DNA of 64,000 nucleotides from Armigeres subalbatus. Its lineage: Eukaryota > Arthropoda > Insecta > Diptera > Culicidae. Every line of letters starts with the position of its first letter. Positions within the stretch are counted from its first letter, which is position 1. A model generated the notes under the pieces. The model did not search any database, was not told the origin of the DNA, and saw nothing but the letters and a program-made list of their open reading frames with translations. The stretch spans positions 374,572,995-374,636,994 of the forward strand of contig NC_085141.1 in NCBI RefSeq assembly GCF_024139115.2, given 5' to 3'. The position numbers were made by a program, and so were the translations under genes. Positions 63,953-64,000 of the stretch are shown one piece after another.

Positions 63953-64000
63953 TCTCCAGAATCAGCGCAGTACGTAAAGAATCGGAGCGTGGAGGAGTAC

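Larger units (their letters stand above)
59636..64000 (+). mobile_element. BEL/Pao LTR retrotransposon, 5' part, running off the window
   Basis: Coding regions of a BEL/Pao element begin at 60979. The start of the 5' LTR is guessed at TGTTCACACCGCTGAACAGT (59636), because BEL LTRs often begin TGT, and a TATA-like TTATAAATTC follows near 59800. The LTR end and primer-binding site could not be placed, and the 3' LTR is outside the window. The copy is defective: interrupted leader, broken gag and a stop in reverse transcriptase. Confidence 0.75.

Overview
The window is dipteran genomic DNA, most likely from a culicine mosquito of the genus Aedes. The grounds are very large introns packed with small transposons, Feilai-type tRNA-derived SINEs, RTE and R1-like non-LTR remnants, a BEL/Pao retrotransposon, and a host gene that is clearly the insect muscle LIM protein Mlp84B. 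No bacterial, CRISPR, plasmid or rRNA features are present.

The only host gene I can reconstruct is Mlp84B, on the minus strand. Its start codon is at 33963 and its stop at 691. I placed each splice boundary by eye from GT/AG signals, reading phase and LIM zinc ligands. Exon 1 (33849-33963) and exon 2 (19332-19494) make LIM1. Exon 3 (15502-15616) with one exon-4 variant and one exon-5 variant makes LIM2. Exons 6, 7 and 8 each carry LIM3, LIM4 and LIM5. The main path is 1470 coding bases, about 489 residues. Two consecutive positions inside LIM2 are duplicated as phase-compatible alternatives: 4a or 4b, then 5a or 5b. Reading frame forbids using both members of a pair, so mutually exclusive splicing could give up to four LIM2 versions. 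The last exon carries compensating small frameshifts that break LIM5 in this sequence. A 5' UTR splice acceptor at 34051 predicts a non-coding first exon upstream. A GC-rich, apparently unique stretch at 46.4-47.7 kb with a MEF2-type site and a donor-like site is the best candidate for it.

The first three introns (about 14.4, 3.7 and 12.9 kb) and the flank to 59.6 kb are mostly repeats. Many are intact enough to show terminal inverted repeats (TIRs) and target-site duplications (TSDs): 8-bp TSD elements at 7304, 7634, 12410, 13916, 24228, 41987 and 60174; 4-bp TSD foldbacks at 24666, 36723 and 58740; a 6-bp TSD element at 3544; and a 2.4-kb long-TIR element at 52105. Several are nested. One Feilai copy at 24.1-24.9 kb is interrupted twice. 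A foldback at 36723 sits in the arm of an older palindrome. The hAT-like element at 13916 contains a 23-bp minisatellite and a foldback. A 99-bp tandem array lies at 29.2-29.6 kb. Non-LTR remnants are an R1-like reverse transcriptase (about 9.9-11.2 kb, plus), an ORF1 fragment (about 21.8 kb, plus) and an RTE-clade element (48.4-50.1 kb, minus).

The right end, from about 59.6 kb and running off the window, is a decayed BEL/Pao retrotransposon on the plus strand. It has a PHD-finger/coiled-coil N-terminal reading frame, gag, zinc-knuckle, protease and the start of reverse transcriptase. A 661-bp hAT-like element interrupts its leader, a deletion/frameshift breaks gag, and an in-frame stop truncates reverse transcriptase. 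Repeat family names are from recognition, not from a database search.
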